64,000 nt of DNA from Staphylococcus sp. IVB6240 (GCF_025558425.1 NZ_CP094718.1:1116001-1180000); one strand, 5' to 3'. Shown: positions 19,144-31,172, counted from the stretch's first letter. The notes: a model not told the origin generated them from the letters alone. Program-made: numbers and translations.

Positions 19144-19156
19144 AAATCTATTAAGA

Positions 19157-19200
19157 TAAAAAAAGACTTCTAACATTGAACAAGTTCAACATTAGAAGTC
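19157..19200 (-). terminator. Terminator of rpsT
   Basis: Read on the minus strand, GACTTCTAA and TTGAAC pair with GTTCAA and TTAGAAGTC around a symmetric two-base internal loop, followed by seven T residues. It lies 28 bases beyond the rpsT stop. Confidence 0.85.
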
Positions 19201-19227
19201 ATATCACATAGTATGAATACTATGAAA

Positions 19228-19476
19228 TTATTTTGCTGACATTAATTTAGATTTCATTCTATCAGCTTTGTTAGAATGAATTAAATTCTTTTGCGCAGCT
19301 TTATCAATACGTTTGATTGCTTTGCTTACTAATTCTTGTTTATTGTCAGCATTAGTTTCGATTGCTTTTTTTGCATTTTTCACTGCAGAACGCATATCAT
19401 TTTTTTGTGAAATGTTTTGGCTCTCAGCTACTTGTGTCGTTTTAACACGTTTAATAGCAGATTTAATGTTTGGCAT
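19228..19476 (-). CDS. rpsT: 30S ribosomal protein S20
   Basis: The 82 residues starting MPNIKSAIKRVKT are rich in Lys and Ala and typical of S20, which binds 16S rRNA early in assembly. AGGAGG lies 8 bases before this ATG. A GTG three codons further upstream would overlap the ribosome binding region and is rejected. The gene is transcribed against its neighbours, as in other staphylococci. Confidence 0.95.
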   Translation of the reverse strand: MPNIKSAIKRVKTTQVAESQNISQKNDMRSAVKNAKKAIETNADNKQELVSKAIKRIDKAAQKNLIHSNKADRMKSKLMSAK

Positions 19477-19534
19477 GAAAGACACCTCCTAGAATCAACT
19501 TGGTATCAAAATAACTTTGATTACAACAAAATTT

Positions 19535-19563
19535 ATTCTATCAAATGTGTACACATTGTGCAA
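19535..19563 (-). promoter_or_regulatory. rpsT promoter with palindromic spacer
   Basis: On the minus strand TTGCAC, a 17-base spacer, then TAGAAT. The spacer contains the perfect 14-base palindrome AATGTGTACACATT (19544-19557), a possible repressor site. Confidence 0.6.
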
Positions 19564-19637
19564 TCATTAATTATACAGTTCATCTTATTTTTTATTTTTA
19601 TGACTAAAAACATATTATAAAATGCTTATTCATGTAG

Positions 19638-19666
19638 TTGCAATTATGGCTTAAAAACGTTATCAT
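19638..19666 (+). promoter_or_regulatory. Sigma-A promoter of lepA
   Basis: TTGCAA, 17 bases, TATCAT. The predicted start is near 19673, about 49 bases before the lepA ATG. Confidence 0.6.
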
Positions 19667-19721
19667 AGCAAAGATGTAAGAGTTTATAAATCGGGAATAT
19701 AATGAAAGTGAGCAGGATGTT

Positions 19722-21545
19722 ATGAACAATAATGAACGTTTAAACAGACGTAAAAATATAAGAAATTTTTCGATCATTGCCCACATTGACCATGGTAAGT
19801 CAACATTGGCGGATCGAATTTTAGAAAATACAAAATCAGTAGAATCACGTGAAATGCAAGCACAATTACTAGATTCAATGGATTTAGAGCGTGAACGTGG
19901 TATTACCATTAAATTAAATGCCGTTCGTTTAAAATATGAAGCAAAAGATGGCGAAACATATACATTCCATTTAATTGATACACCTGGGCATGTCGACTTT
20001 ACATATGAAGTTTCTCGTTCATTAGCTGCATGTGAAGGTGCAATTTTAGTTGTGGATGCGGCACAAGGTATCGAAGCGCAAACTTTAGCAAATGTTTATC
20101 TTGCTTTAGATAATGACCTTGAATTAATTCCTGTTATCAACAAAATTGATTTACCTGCTGCTGAGCCGGAACGTGTAAAACAAGAAGTAGAAGATGTGAT
20201 TGGCTTAGATAAAGATGATGCTGTCTTAGCAAGTGCGAAGTCTAATATCGGTATCGATGAGATTTTAGAAAAGATTGTTGAAATCGTCCCAGCACCAGAT
20301 GGCGATCCTTCTGCACCTCTTAAAGCATTAATCTTTGACTCTGAATATGACCCATATCGTGGGGTTGTCTCTTCTATAAGAGTCGTTGACGGTGTTGTAA
20401 AAGCAGGAGACCGTATTAAAATGATGGCGACTGGTAAAAGCTTCGAAGTAACAGAAGTAGGGATCAATACGCCTAAACAATTACCCATTGATGAACTTAC
20501 AGTGGGTGATGTAGGTTATATTATTGCGAGTATTAAAAATGTGGATGATTCTCGTGTAGGTGATACAATTACGCATGAGGACAATCCAGCTTCTGAACCT
20601 TTACAAGGGTATAAAAAAATGAATCCAATGGTATATTGTGGTCTTTTCCCAATCGATAATAAAGATTACAATGATCTGCGTGAAGCGTTAGAAAAATTAC
20701 AGTTGAACGATGCTTCTCTAGAATTTGAACCTGAATCATCAAAAGCACTGGGCTTTGGTTATCGTACAGGTTTCTTAGGTATGCTGCATATGGAAATTAT
20801 TCAAGAACGTATTGAACGTGAATTTGGCATAGAGTTAATTGCCACAGCGCCATCTGTAATTTATACAGTTGTGTTGAGAAATGGCGAATCAATTAAAGTG
20901 GATAACCCTGCGCAAATGCCTGACCGTGATCAAATTGAAAAAGTATTTGAACCATACGTACGTGCAACAATGATGGTACCAAATGATTATGTGGGTGCTG
21001 TAATGGAACTATGTCAACGTAAGCGTGGTCAATTTATCACAATGGATTATTTAGATGATATCCGAGTAAGTATTGTTTACGAACTACCATTATCAGAAGT
21101 TGTATTTGATTTCTTTGATCAGTTGAAATCGAATACAAAAGGTTATGCGTCATTTGACTATGAATTCATTGAAAACAAAGAAAGTAATCTTGTTAAAATG
21201 GATATTTTATTAAATGGTGATAAAGTAGATGCCTTAAGCTTTATTGTGCACCGTGATTTTGCATATGAACGTGGTAGAGTGCTTGTTGAAAAATTAAAAA
21301 CGTTGATCCCTAGACAACAATTCGAAGTACCGGTACAAGCAGCGATTGGTCAAAAAATCGTGGCACGTACAAATATCAAATCAATGGGTAAAAACGTACT
21401 TTCAAAATGTTACGGTGGGGATATTAGCCGTAAACGTAAGTTGCTTGAAAAACAAAAAGCTGGTAAAGCGAAGATGAAGGCCGTTGGTAGTGTTGAAATT
21501 CCACAAGATGCCTTCTTAGCAGTTCTAAAAATGGATGACGAATAA
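19722..21545 (+). CDS. lepA: Elongation factor 4 (LepA)
   Basis: Translational GTPase that acts on stalled or assembling ribosomes. G1 is AHIDHGKST (residues 20-28), G3 is DTPGHVD and G4 NKIDLP. EF-G-like domains follow, and the C-terminus ([18 protein letters not shown]) is specific to LepA. The 607 residues are standard. The ribosome binding site (AGCAGGA) is modest. Confidence 0.96.
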   Translation: MNNNERLNRRKNIRNFSIIAHIDHGKSTLADRILENTKSVESREMQAQLLDSMDLERERGITIKLNAVRLKYEAKDGETYTFHLIDTPGHVDFTYEVSRSLAACEGAILVVDAAQGIEAQTLANVYLALDNDLELIPVINKIDLPAAEPERVKQEVEDVIGLDKDDAVLASAKSNIGIDEILEKIVEIVPAPDGDPSAPLKALIFDSEYDPYRGVVSSIRVVDGVVKAGDRIKMMATGKSFEVTEVGINTPKQLPIDELTVGDVGYIIASIKNVDDSRVGDTITHEDNPASEPLQGYKKMNPMVYCGLFPIDNKDYNDLREALEKLQLNDASLEFEPESSKALGFGYRTGFLGMLHMEIIQERIEREFGIELIATAPSVIYTVVLRNGESIKVDNPAQMPDRDQIEKVFEPYVRATMMVPNDYVGAVMELCQRKRGQFITMDYLDDIRVSIVYELPLSEVVFDFFDQLKSNTKGYASFDYEFIENKESNLVKMDILLNGDKVDALSFIVHRDFAYERGRVLVEKLKTLIPRQQFEVPVQAAIGQKIVARTNIKSMGKNVLSKCYGGDISRKRKLLEKQKAGKAKMKAVGSVEIPQDAFLAVLKMDDE

Positions 21546-21556
21546 TGAATATAAAG

Positions 21557-21597
21557 CTCCCAGTCACTTGCATGACATTGTGACTTGGGAGTTTATT
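21557..21597 (+). terminator. Hairpin between lepA and hemW
   Basis: CTCCCAGTCAC pairs with GTGACTTGGGAG (one bulged base) and is followed by TTTATTT. It may only attenuate transcription, because hemW follows closely with no obvious promoter of its own. Confidence 0.7.
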
Positions 21598-21614
21598 TCG
21601 TAGGAGGATGACTC

Positions 21615-22736
21615 ATGCAAAAAGTAAAAAGCGCTTATATTCACATACCTTTCTGCGCAAAAATTTGTACTTATTGTGATTTTAATAAGTATTTTATACA
21701 ACACCAACCTGTTGATGATTATTTAACAAGCTTGATTACGGAAATGTCTTGGGTCGGTAAACAAAAATTATCCACGATGTTTGTGGGTGGTGGGACGCCG
21801 ACAGCACTTTCTGAAGCACAGTTAGAGCGATTATTAGTGGCAATACAAAAACAATTTGATATTACTGACGAATATACTTTTGAAGCAAATCCAGATGAAT
21901 TAACTGAAGGGAAAGTAGCGTTGCTTAAAAAATATGGTGTGAATCGCTTATCATTAGGTGTTCAAACCTTTGATGAGGACTTACTTAAAGTATTAGGGCG
22001 TAGTCATCAACGTGAAGATATTTATTCAGCTGTAGAAAATGCGCGTAAATATCAAATTTCTTCTATCAGTATTGATTTGATGTATCAACTCCCTGGACAG
22101 ACGATGACGCAGTTTGAAGAAAGTCTTGAGGAGGCGCTTTCTCTAAATATTGATCATATCTCAAGTTATGGTCTGATATTAGAAAAACAAACACAATTTT
22201 ATAACTTGTATCAACGTGGAGAATTAAATGAACCAGATGAAGATCTTGGTGCAGAGATGTATCATTTTATGATTGAAAAGTTAGGACAGCATGGATTTAA
22301 GCAATATGAGATTTCTAACTTTGCACGTGAAGGCCATTCATCTGCTCATAACAAAGTTTATTGGAAAAATGAAAACTATTATGGTTTTGGAGCGGGTGCT
22401 AGCGGTTATGTAAATGGCGTGAGGTATTCTAATACCAATCCTGTAAATCATTACATTGAACAGGTTTCACAAAACAAAAGACCGGTTCGTACGGAAGAGA
22501 CTTTGACAAAACAAGAGAAAATGGAAGAAGAAATGTTTCTAGGATTACGTATGAATGAGGGTGTTGAAAAATCACGTTTTAATAAAAAATATCATATTGA
22601 ACTCTTAAATTATTATCAAGATGAAATAGAGGACTTAAAAGCTAAAAATTTAATCTATGAAACGCCAACACACATTGCCTTAACAGAAGAGGGAAGAGTG
22701 ATTGGAAACTATGTTTTTGAGGCTTTTATCAAATAA
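21615..22736 (+). CDS. hemW: Radical SAM heme chaperone HemW
   Basis: Inserts heme into target enzymes; often misnamed coproporphyrinogen oxidase HemN. The radical SAM cysteines are Cys14, Cys18 and Cys21 (CAKICTYC). The HNKVYW motif, characteristic of HemW, is present. Length is 373 residues. AGGAGG is well placed for the ATG. Confidence 0.92.
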   Translation: MQKVKSAYIHIPFCAKICTYCDFNKYFIQHQPVDDYLTSLITEMSWVGKQKLSTMFVGGGTPTALSEAQLERLLVAIQKQFDITDEYTFEANPDELTEGKVALLKKYGVNRLSLGVQTFDEDLLKVLGRSHQREDIYSAVENARKYQISSISIDLMYQLPGQTMTQFEESLEEALSLNIDHISSYGLILEKQTQFYNLYQRGELNEPDEDLGAEMYHFMIEKLGQHGFKQYEISNFAREGHSSAHNKVYWKNENYYGFGAGASGYVNGVRYSNTNPVNHYIEQVSQNKRPVRTEETLTKQEKMEEEMFLGLRMNEGVEKSRFNKKYHIELLNYYQDEIEDLKAKNLIYETPTHIALTEEGRVIGNYVFEAFIK

Positions 22737-22768
22737 AACATAGAAAATAAAGAAACGTAAGCTTTAAC

Positions 22769-22785
22769 ATTGACTTACTTTGACC
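22769..22785 (-). promoter_or_regulatory. CtsR operator upstream of hrcA
   Basis: On the minus strand GGTCAAA GTA AGTCAAT, close to the consensus tandem heptads (A/G)GTCAAA-NAN-(A/G)GTCAAA. It overlaps the -35 element of the hrcA promoter. CtsR control of the staphylococcal dnaK operon is established knowledge. Confidence 0.7.
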
Positions 22786-22798
22786 TTTTTGATAAATT
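22770..22798 (+). promoter_or_regulatory. Sigma-A promoter of the hrcA-dnaK operon
   Basis: TTGACT, 17 bases, TAAATT. The predicted start falls at about 22805, inside the CIRCE element. Confidence 0.65.
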
Positions 22799-22802
22799 AT
22801 AA

Positions 22803-22829
22803 TTAGCACTTGATATAAATGAGTGCTAA
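22803..22829 (+). promoter_or_regulatory. CIRCE operator (HrcA binding site)
   Basis: TTAGCACTT, nine bases, GAGTGCTAA. It matches the CIRCE consensus TTAGCACTC-N9-GAGTGCTAA except for the last base of the left arm. It sits 13 bases before the hrcA ATG. Confidence 0.93.
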
Positions 22830-22841
22830 TGAGGTGGAAAC

Positions 22842-23831
22842 ATGATTACTCAAAGGCAAATAAGTATTTTAAATGCAATTGTTGAAGATTATGTTGAATT
22901 AGGCCAACCCATTGGTTCAACCACATTAATAAAGCGACATAACGTTCAAGTAAGTCCAGCTACAATTCGAAATGAAATGAAGTTACTGGAAGAAAATCGT
23001 TTGATTGAAAAGACGCATTCATCATCTGGGCGTGTCCCATCTGAAGCTGGTTTTCGACTTTATGTGAATCAGTTATTACAGCAAAAAAATGTGAATGAAC
23101 CTCAAAGCAAACTAAATCTGAACACATTGTTTAGTGAGAATCATTTTGATATTTCTACTACGCTAAATCGTCTCGCACAATTGTTTTCAGACCGAACGCA
23201 TTATACGACGATTGTAGTAGGTCCTGATCATAGCAAGTCACCGATTATTGATGCCCATTTGATTAAGGTTAATCCACAACATCTCATCGTGGTATTAATA
23301 TATCAAACAGGTCATGTCAAACACCTACATTTGTCATCAAGCGTTGCTGTTGAAGATAAAACAGTTATTAAAATATCTAATTATATTTCAAAAAATCTTG
23401 AAGTATTTCTAAATAACGGTCAACAACAGCATATCGATACGTATCGACTGATGGGGTTTGATGATGATGAGGTGACAGTCCTATTACAGGTATACTATTT
23501 ATTGCGGAAACATTTAAATTCCGAATCATCACGTATCTATTTAGGTGGTAAACATCAATTGATAGAAAGACTAGATGAGACAACTGTGACATCGATACAA
23601 CCTATATTAAAGTATGTTGAATCTGGTAAGATTACACAATTAATCGATCAAATATCTGATGCACCTATTCATATTAGTATCGGTTCTGAAATTGATCAGA
23701 ACTTACAAGGGATTGCGATAGTGACCAGACCTTATACACTTACAAATGATATAGAAGGTCACATAGCAGTCGTTGGCCCAACAGCAATGCGTTATCAAAA
23801 TGTGATACAATTGCTAAGTCAAACGAGATAA
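22842..23831 (+). CDS. hrcA: Heat-inducible transcription repressor HrcA
   Basis: Represses the dnaK and groE operons by binding CIRCE, with folding helped by GroEL. An N-terminal winged helix (RQISILNAIVEDYVELGQPI) is followed by the TIRNEMKLLEENRLIEKTHSSSGR segment in two parts and a GAF-like dimerisation domain. Length is 329 residues. GAGGTGG lies before the ATG. Confidence 0.96.
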   Translation: MITQRQISILNAIVEDYVELGQPIGSTTLIKRHNVQVSPATIRNEMKLLEENRLIEKTHSSSGRVPSEAGFRLYVNQLLQQKNVNEPQSKLNLNTLFSENHFDISTTLNRLAQLFSDRTHYTTIVVGPDHSKSPIIDAHLIKVNPQHLIVVLIYQTGHVKHLHLSSSVAVEDKTVIKISNYISKNLEVFLNNGQQQHIDTYRLMGFDDDEVTVLLQVYYLLRKHLNSESSRIYLGGKHQLIERLDETTVTSIQPILKYVESGKITQLIDQISDAPIHISIGSEIDQNLQGIAIVTRPYTLTNDIEGHIAVVGPTAMRYQNVIQLLSQTR

Positions 23832-23876
23832 AACAATTCAAGTACACATACAAAAAAGTGTCGCGGAGGTTTGGAA

Positions 23877-24467
23877 ATGCCAGAAGATAAAGAATTACGT
23901 GAAGAAGTTAACGAAGAAACAACTGAAGAAACTGTCGACCCTAATACAGTAGAAGATGAAAATGTTGATACTCAAGAAACTGTAGAGGAAACAGAAACTG
24001 CAAGTGAACCTACTTTAGAACAACAAGTGGAAACTTTAAAATCTGAAGTAGAAGCTGCTCAAGAAAAATATTTGAGATTATATGCAGAATTTGAAAATTA
24101 CAAACGCCGTATTCAAAATGAAGCGGATATTCAAAAAACATACCGTGCGCAATCAGTATTAACAGATGTGTTACCAACACTTGATAATATTGAAAGAGCG
24201 CTACAAATAGAAGGCGATGACGAATCATTCGTTTCACTAAAAAAAGGTGTACAAATGGTTTATGATAGTCTCATTAAAGCACTTGAAGATAATGGATTAG
24301 AGCGTATCAAAGCAGAGGGTGAACAATTCGATCCGAACTATCACCAAGCTGTTATTCAAGACGACAATCCAGAATTTGAATCTGGTGCAGTAACTGAAGA
24401 ATTGCAATTAGGATATAAATTAAAAGACCGCGTATTACGCGCATCAATGGTTAAAGTAAATCAATAA
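23877..24467 (+). CDS. grpE: Nucleotide exchange factor GrpE
   Basis: Releases ADP from DnaK. It has a long acidic N-terminus (about residues 1-45, rich in Glu and Thr), a long helix with [14 protein letters not shown], and a C-terminal beta domain ending [13 protein letters not shown]. Start: GGAGG then 7 bases then ATG at 23877, giving 196 residues; a TTG two codons earlier is less suitable. Confidence 0.95.
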   Translation: MPEDKELREEVNEETTEETVDPNTVEDENVDTQETVEETETASEPTLEQQVETLKSEVEAAQEKYLRLYAEFENYKRRIQNEADIQKTYRAQSVLTDVLPTLDNIERALQIEGDDESFVSLKKGVQMVYDSLIKALEDNGLERIKAEGEQFDPNYHQAVIQDDNPEFESGAVTEELQLGYKLKDRVLRASMVKVNQ

Positions 24468-24470
24468 TTT

Positions 24471-24499
24471 TTGACGAAAAACGATCATTTATGTAAAAT
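24471..24499 (+). promoter_or_regulatory. Internal promoter upstream of dnaK
   Basis: TTGACG, 17 bases, TAAAAT in the 64-base gap between grpE and dnaK. No CIRCE or CtsR heptads are nearby, so it could supply basal DnaK outside HrcA/CtsR control. Confidence 0.6.
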
Positions 24500-24513
24500 A
24501 ACATTGTTTGTAA

Positions 24514-26355
<1,842 letters not shown>

Positions 26356-26389
26356 TAGATCATAATAGATTGACTGTAATCAGTCGCTC

Positions 26390-26434
26390 AAAGGGGCTAG
26401 GACAATCATCGTCCCAGCTCCTTTTACTTTAGTG
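26390..26434 (+). terminator. Hairpin between dnaK and dnaJ
   Basis: AAAGGGGCTAGGAC pairs with GTCCCAGCTCCTTT (one wobble, one mismatch), followed by TTTTACTTT. It is probably a partial terminator that lowers dnaJ relative to dnaK. Confidence 0.65.
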
Positions 26435-26473
26435 TCTACAATCTAAATTGAATGAGTAAAAGGAGAGATAGCA

Positions 26474-27610
26474 TTGGCGAAAAGAGACTATTATGAAGTC
26501 CTAGGAATTTCGAAGAGTGCTTCGAAAGATGAAATAAAACGAGCTTACCGTAAATTGTCAAAAAAGTATCATCCGGATATTAATAAAGAAGAAGGCGCGG
26601 ATGAGAAGTTCAAGGAAATAAGTGAAGCTTATGAAGTATTAAGTGATGAGAATAAACGTGCTAACTATGATCAATTCGGTCATGCAGGTGCACAAGGTGG
26701 ATTCGGTCAAGGTGGCTTTGGTGGCCAAGACTTCTCAGGCTTTGGCGGTGGTGGCTTTGAAGATATCTTCAGTTCTTTCTTCGGTGGCGCACAACGTCAA
26801 CGAGATCCAAACGCCCCACGTAAAGGTGATGACCTTCAATACACAATGACTGTTTCGTTTGAAGAAGCTATTTTTGGTACAAAGAAAGAAATATCAGTAA
26901 GAAAAGAAGTAGTTTGTCATACATGCGATGGTGAAGGTGCGAAACCTGGTACGAAAAAACATACATGCAGCTATTGTAATGGTTCTGGTCACGTATCAGT
27001 TGAGCAAAATACAATCTTAGGACGTGTCCGCACACAACAAGTATGTCCTGAATGTAACGGGACAGGTCAAGAATTTGATGAGCCATGTCCAACATGTCAT
27101 GGTAAGGGTACAGAAGTTAAAACAGTTAAACTTGAAGTGACAGTTCCAGAAGGTGTCGACAATGACCAACAAATTCGCTTGTCTGGTCAAGGCTCACCTG
27201 GTGAAAATGGTGGACCAGCTGGCGACTTATATGTTGTATTCCGTGTAGAGCCATCTGATAAATTTACACGTGAAGGTGACGATGTGTATTATCAACATAC
27301 AATCAACTTTGCACAAGCAGCATTAGGTGATGAAGTGAAAATCCCAACATTAAACGGCCAAGGCATGTTAACAATTCCAGCAGGTACTCAATCAGGTAAA
27401 CAGTTCCGCTTAAAAGGCAAAGGTGTTAAAAACGTGCATGGTTATGGTTATGGTGACCTATTTATTAATATTAAAGTCCATACACCTACAAAACTAAATG
27501 ATCGCCAAAAAGAATTATTAAAAGCTTTTGCTGAAGAAAGTGGCGATGAAATCAATGAACAACCAAGCAATTTCAAAGATAAAGCACGTCGTTTCTTTAA
27601 GGGAGATTAA
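26474..27610 (+). CDS. dnaJ: Co-chaperone DnaJ (Hsp40), TTG start
   Basis: The J-domain has HPD at residues 33-35, then a Gly/Phe-rich region, four CxxCxGxG zinc repeats ([32 protein letters not shown]) and the C-terminal substrate domain. Length is 378 residues. The start codon is TTG: AAAAGGAGAG lies at 26459-26466 and the protein from TTG begins (M)[11 protein letters not shown] as in other DnaJ proteins; no ATG is in position. Confidence 0.95.
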   Translation: MAKRDYYEVLGISKSASKDEIKRAYRKLSKKYHPDINKEEGADEKFKEISEAYEVLSDENKRANYDQFGHAGAQGGFGQGGFGGQDFSGFGGGGFEDIFSSFFGGAQRQRDPNAPRKGDDLQYTMTVSFEEAIFGTKKEISVRKEVVCHTCDGEGAKPGTKKHTCSYCNGSGHVSVEQNTILGRVRTQQVCPECNGTGQEFDEPCPTCHGKGTEVKTVKLEVTVPEGVDNDQQIRLSGQGSPGENGGPAGDLYVVFRVEPSDKFTREGDDVYYQHTINFAQAALGDEVKIPTLNGQGMLTIPAGTQSGKQFRLKGKGVKNVHGYGYGDLFINIKVHTPTKLNDRQKELLKAFAEESGDEINEQPSNFKDKARRFFKGD

Positions 27611-27612
27611 AA

Positions 27613-28545
27613 ATGAATTGGATTGAATTATCAGTTACGGTAAACGAAGATGCTGAAGCCATTGTTTCTAATGTATTACAAGACTTCGGTTCAAATGGTG
27701 TCGCAATAGAGGACTCAAATGAAGTCAATAAAGAGAGAGAAGATAGATTTGGTGAAGTTTTTGATTTAAACCCTTCTGATTATCCTGATACACACATGGT
27801 AATAAAGGGTTACTACACAGAAATGCAAGCTGATAACGCTTTTGTTGAACGTTTAAAGGAAAAGCTATCATCAATTGAAGAAATTGACACAAATATTTTA
27901 CAGGTATCCACAAAGGTGATTGAAGAATCGGATTGGGAGAATGAATGGAAAAACTATTTCCATCCATTCCAAGCATCAGAGAAGTTCTTTATTGTGCCAA
28001 GCTGGGAGACGGTATCACAGGATAGCGATTTCCTATATATTGAATTAGATCCAGGTATGGCTTTCGGTACAGGTGATCATCCGACAACTAGCCTTTGCTT
28101 AAAAGCGATTGAACGTGTTGTAAAGCCGCATCATTCTGTCATTGATGTAGGGACAGGCTCAGGTATCTTAAGTATTGCGTCACATCTCATTGGTGCCAAG
28201 TCAGTTAAAGCGATTGATTTAGATGAGATGGCTGTGAAAGTCGCAAAAGATAATTTCGAGAAAAATGGTTGTGCTAGTGAAATAGAAACAGCAACTGGGA
28301 ACTTATTAACAAACGAAACTGCACAATATGATGTTGTTATTGCGAATATATTACCTCACATTATTGAATTGATGATTGAAGATAGTTATGAACGATTAAA
28401 TCCATCTGGTTATTTTATTACATCTGGGATAATTGAAGAGAAAAGCGAGTCAATTCAATCGCAAATGAAAGACGTCGGCTATGAAATCATTGATGTCCAA
28501 CATGATAATGGTTGGGTTTGTATTACTGGACAGAAGGTGAGTTAA
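27613..28545 (+). CDS. prmA: Ribosomal protein L11 methyltransferase
   Basis: Trimethylates lysines and the N-terminus of L11. N-terminal substrate-recognition domain, then a SAM domain with [14 protein letters not shown] and the NILPHII motif. The segment [14 protein letters not shown] is typical of PrmA. Length is 310 residues. It follows dnaJ by 2 bases, with AAGGGAG as ribosome binding site. Confidence 0.95.
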   Translation: MNWIELSVTVNEDAEAIVSNVLQDFGSNGVAIEDSNEVNKEREDRFGEVFDLNPSDYPDTHMVIKGYYTEMQADNAFVERLKEKLSSIEEIDTNILQVSTKVIEESDWENEWKNYFHPFQASEKFFIVPSWETVSQDSDFLYIELDPGMAFGTGDHPTTSLCLKAIERVVKPHHSVIDVGTGSGILSIASHLIGAKSVKAIDLDEMAVKVAKDNFEKNGCASEIETATGNLLTNETAQYDVVIANILPHIIELMIEDSYERLNPSGYFITSGIIEEKSESIQSQMKDVGYEIIDVQHDNGWVCITGQKVS

Positions 28546-28547
28546 TC

Positions 28548-29300
28548 ATGCAACGTTATTTTTTAAATGAAAACGCTGAGAGTCATCAGCGTTTTTTTAT
28601 CACAGATAAAGATGATATACATCATATGTCAAAAGTGATGCGCTATACTGAAGGCGATCATATCATCATTAATTTTAATAATAGACAAACATTCGAAGTT
28701 GAAATCATACAAATCGACAACAAATCAATAGAAATCGAGACAATTGAACAACTGGAAATTGAAACAGAAATGCCAGTGTCGATTACGATTGCCAGTGGAT
28801 TAATCAAGTCTGATAAATATGAGTGGCTGATCCAAAAGGCGACAGAAATGGGTGCAAATGATTTGATTGCCGTTCAAATGGATCGTTCAGTCGTAAAATT
28901 AAATGACCAAAAAGCATCAAAAAAATTAGATAGATGGCAAAAAATAATCAAAGAAGCTGCAGAACAAAGCTATCGACAACTTATTCCAAACATAAAATAT
29001 TACTCGAATTTAAAATATGTATATGATATGATTAGTGAATATGATTATATTCTAATGGCATACGAAGAACAGGCAAAAAAAGGTGAGTCATCACAATTTA
29101 AAAAGATGCTTACACAGCTTAAACCAAACGATAAAGTACTTCTCTTGTTTGGGCCAGAAGGTGGCTTTAGTGAAGAGGAAGTGGCATTATTTGAATCCAA
29201 TGCACATATTGTTGGCTTAGGACCGCGTATTCTTCGTGCTGAAACAGCTCCGCTCTATGCGTTGAGTGCCATTAGTTACGAAATAGAATTAATGAGGTGA
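28548..29300 (+). CDS. rsmE: 16S rRNA m3U1498 methyltransferase RsmE
   Basis: SPOUT-fold enzyme of 250 residues. It begins MQRYFLNE and has the C-terminal knot motifs LLLFGPEGGFSEEE and GLGPRILRAETAPL. GAAGGTGAG precedes the ATG at 28548; an in-frame start 36 bases upstream is inside prmA and lacks a site. Its first codons follow the prmA stop directly. Confidence 0.93.
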   Translation: MQRYFLNENAESHQRFFITDKDDIHHMSKVMRYTEGDHIIINFNNRQTFEVEIIQIDNKSIEIETIEQLEIETEMPVSITIASGLIKSDKYEWLIQKATEMGANDLIAVQMDRSVVKLNDQKASKKLDRWQKIIKEAAEQSYRQLIPNIKYYSNLKYVYDMISEYDYILMAYEEQAKKGESSQFKKMLTQLKPNDKVLLLFGPEGGFSEEEVALFESNAHIVGLGPRILRAETAPLYALSAISYEIELMR

Positions 29301-29304
29301 AGTC

Positions 29305-30651
29305 ATGTCAACAGTTGCCTTTCATACTTTAGGGTGTAAAGTGAACCATTATGAAACAGAAGCAATTTGGCAATTATTTAAAGAAGCTGACTATGATCGT
29401 GTTGATTTTGAACAAAACGCAGATGTTTTTGTCATCAATACGTGTACAGTTACAAATACAGGGGACAAAAAAAGTCGCCAAGTGATCCGCAGAGCGATCA
29501 GACAAAATCCTGATGCAGTTGTTTGTGTAACAGGTTGTTATGCACAGACATCTTCTGCAGAAATTATGGAAATTCCAGGTGTCGATATCGTCGTTGGTAC
29601 ACAAGATCGTCATAAACTTTTAGGATATATTGACGAATATCAACAAGAAAGACAACCCATTAATGGTGTTAGCAATATCATGAAGAATCGTACATATGAA
29701 GAATTAGATGTACCTTACTTCACTGATAGAACACGTGCATCACTTAAAATTCAAGAAGGTTGTAATAACTTCTGTACATTCTGTATTATTCCATGGGCGC
29801 GTGGCTTGATGCGTTCTCGTGATCCACAAAAAGTAGTGGAGCAAGCAACACAACTTGTGCAATCTGGTTATAAAGAAATCGTATTAACGGGTATTCATAC
29901 AGGCGGTTACGGTCAAGACTTAAAAGATTATAACTTAGCGCAACTTTTACGTGACTTAGAAACAGTGGATGGTTTAGAACGTATTCGTATTTCATCTATT
30001 GAAGCAAGTCAATTAACAGATGAAGTGATTGATGTTTTACAAAAATCGTCAAAAGTTGTTCGCCATTTACACATTCCACTACAATCCGGATCTGACAGTG
30101 TATTAAAACGTATGCGTCGTAAATATTCAATGGCACATTTTTCTGAACGTATTATGAAATTACACGAAGCGTTACCAGGCCTAGCTGTAACGAGTGATGT
30201 CATCGTTGGTTTCCCTGGTGAGACTGAAGAAGAATTCCAAGAAACATACGATTTTATTGTAAAACATAAATTCTCTGAGTTACACGTATTCCCATATTCA
30301 CCAAGAATTGGTACACCTGCTGCACGTATGGATGACCAAATTGATGAAGAAGTAAAAAATGAACGAGTACACAAGTTAATTGAATTAAGTAATCAACTTG
30401 CGAAAACGTATGCGTCTCAATTTGAAAATGATGTGTTAGAAGTAATTCCTGAAGAAAAGAGTGCCAAAGATGGTGTGCTTGTTGGATATGCTGATAACTA
30501 CATGAAAGTTGAATTTGAAGGTGATGCATCACTTATCGGCGAAATCTGTAAAGTTAAAATTGATCAAGTGGGCTATCCAATCAACTATGGTACATTCCTA
30601 AGAACGGTTGAACATGCAAATAATCAATCTGAATTTGAAATGCTAGCATAA
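29305..30651 (+). CDS. mtaB: tRNA t6A37 methylthiotransferase MtaB
   Basis: Converts t6A to ms2t6A at position 37. Radical SAM cysteines are in CNNFCTFCIIPWARG. The N-terminal UPF0004 domain binds a second cluster (TLGCKVN, INTCTVT, VTGCYAQ), and a C-terminal TRAM domain follows. Length is 448 residues. It is the last gene of the heat-shock transcription unit in this window. Confidence 0.94.
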   Translation: MSTVAFHTLGCKVNHYETEAIWQLFKEADYDRVDFEQNADVFVINTCTVTNTGDKKSRQVIRRAIRQNPDAVVCVTGCYAQTSSAEIMEIPGVDIVVGTQDRHKLLGYIDEYQQERQPINGVSNIMKNRTYEELDVPYFTDRTRASLKIQEGCNNFCTFCIIPWARGLMRSRDPQKVVEQATQLVQSGYKEIVLTGIHTGGYGQDLKDYNLAQLLRDLETVDGLERIRISSIEASQLTDEVIDVLQKSSKVVRHLHIPLQSGSDSVLKRMRRKYSMAHFSERIMKLHEALPGLAVTSDVIVGFPGETEEEFQETYDFIVKHKFSELHVFPYSPRIGTPAARMDDQIDEEVKNERVHKLIELSNQLAKTYASQFENDVLEVIPEEKSAKDGVLVGYADNYMKVEFEGDASLIGEICKVKIDQVGYPINYGTFLRTVEHANNQSEFEMLA

Positions 30652-30710
30652 AATTATAAAGTAATTATATAAAAAAATGGTTGTTATCCATAAAAATGTA
30701 AATTTGTTGA

Positions 30711-30740
30711 TTGACCGTGAATAAGATTTATTTTATACTA
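30711..30740 (+). promoter_or_regulatory. Promoter of rpsU
   Basis: TTGACC, 18 bases, TATACT, about 72 bases before the rpsU start. Confidence 0.55.
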
Positions 30741-30811
30741 ATTTATACATGGTGAGTAACTATGTAAATATGAAAAAAGTTTTTTTGATATTTGGAGGGA
30801 GGGAAATACAG

Positions 30812-30988
30812 ATGTCTAAAACAGTAGTCCGTAAAAACGAATCACTAGAAGATGCATTACGTCGTTTTAAGCGCTCAGTGTCAAAAAGCGGTACAATTCA
30901 AGAAGTTCGTAAACGCGAATTCTATGAAAAACCAAGCGTAAAACGTAAGAAAAAATCTGAAGCTGCTCGTAAGCGCAAATTCAGATAA
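30812..30988 (+). CDS. rpsU: 30S ribosomal protein S21
   Basis: A 58-residue basic protein, [19 protein letters not shown] and onward, ending in a Lys/Arg-rich tail. GGAGGGAGG lies 9-15 bases before this ATG; the upstream in-frame ATG at 30749 is within the leader. In Bacillus yqeY follows rpsU; here no such gene lies between rpsU and the nfeD-like gene. Confidence 0.95.
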
Positions 30989-31037
30989 ATCATTAATGTG
31001 TTGAACTCCCTCAACATTCAAAATTAATGATATATAG

Positions 31038-31083
31038 AATCTCAACGATAGCATAATGCTACTAGTTGAGATTCTTTTTTTAT
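31038..31083 (+). terminator. Terminator of rpsU
   Basis: AATCTCAAC and AGCAT pair with ATGCT and GTTGAGATT across small internal loops, followed by C and seven T residues. Confidence 0.85.
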
Positions 31084-31172
31084 CCAAATTTATAGAGTTA
31101 GAGGTATGACTATAAGTACTCAGAAAATTCATGTATACTTAATAAAAGAGAGTGAGGTGAATTAAGAACAAG

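Noticed and set aside
20096..20488. Minus-strand open frame inside lepA (130 residues), and similar long antisense frames in dnaK, era, floA and rpoD regions
   Set aside because: Low-complexity Ser/Thr/Ile-rich translations antisense to strongly conserved genes, with no ribosome binding sites or promoters.
30989..31172. A yqeY gene after rpsU, as in Bacillus
   Set aside because: The interval holds only the rpsU terminator and the leader of the nfeD-like gene; there is no open frame of that size.
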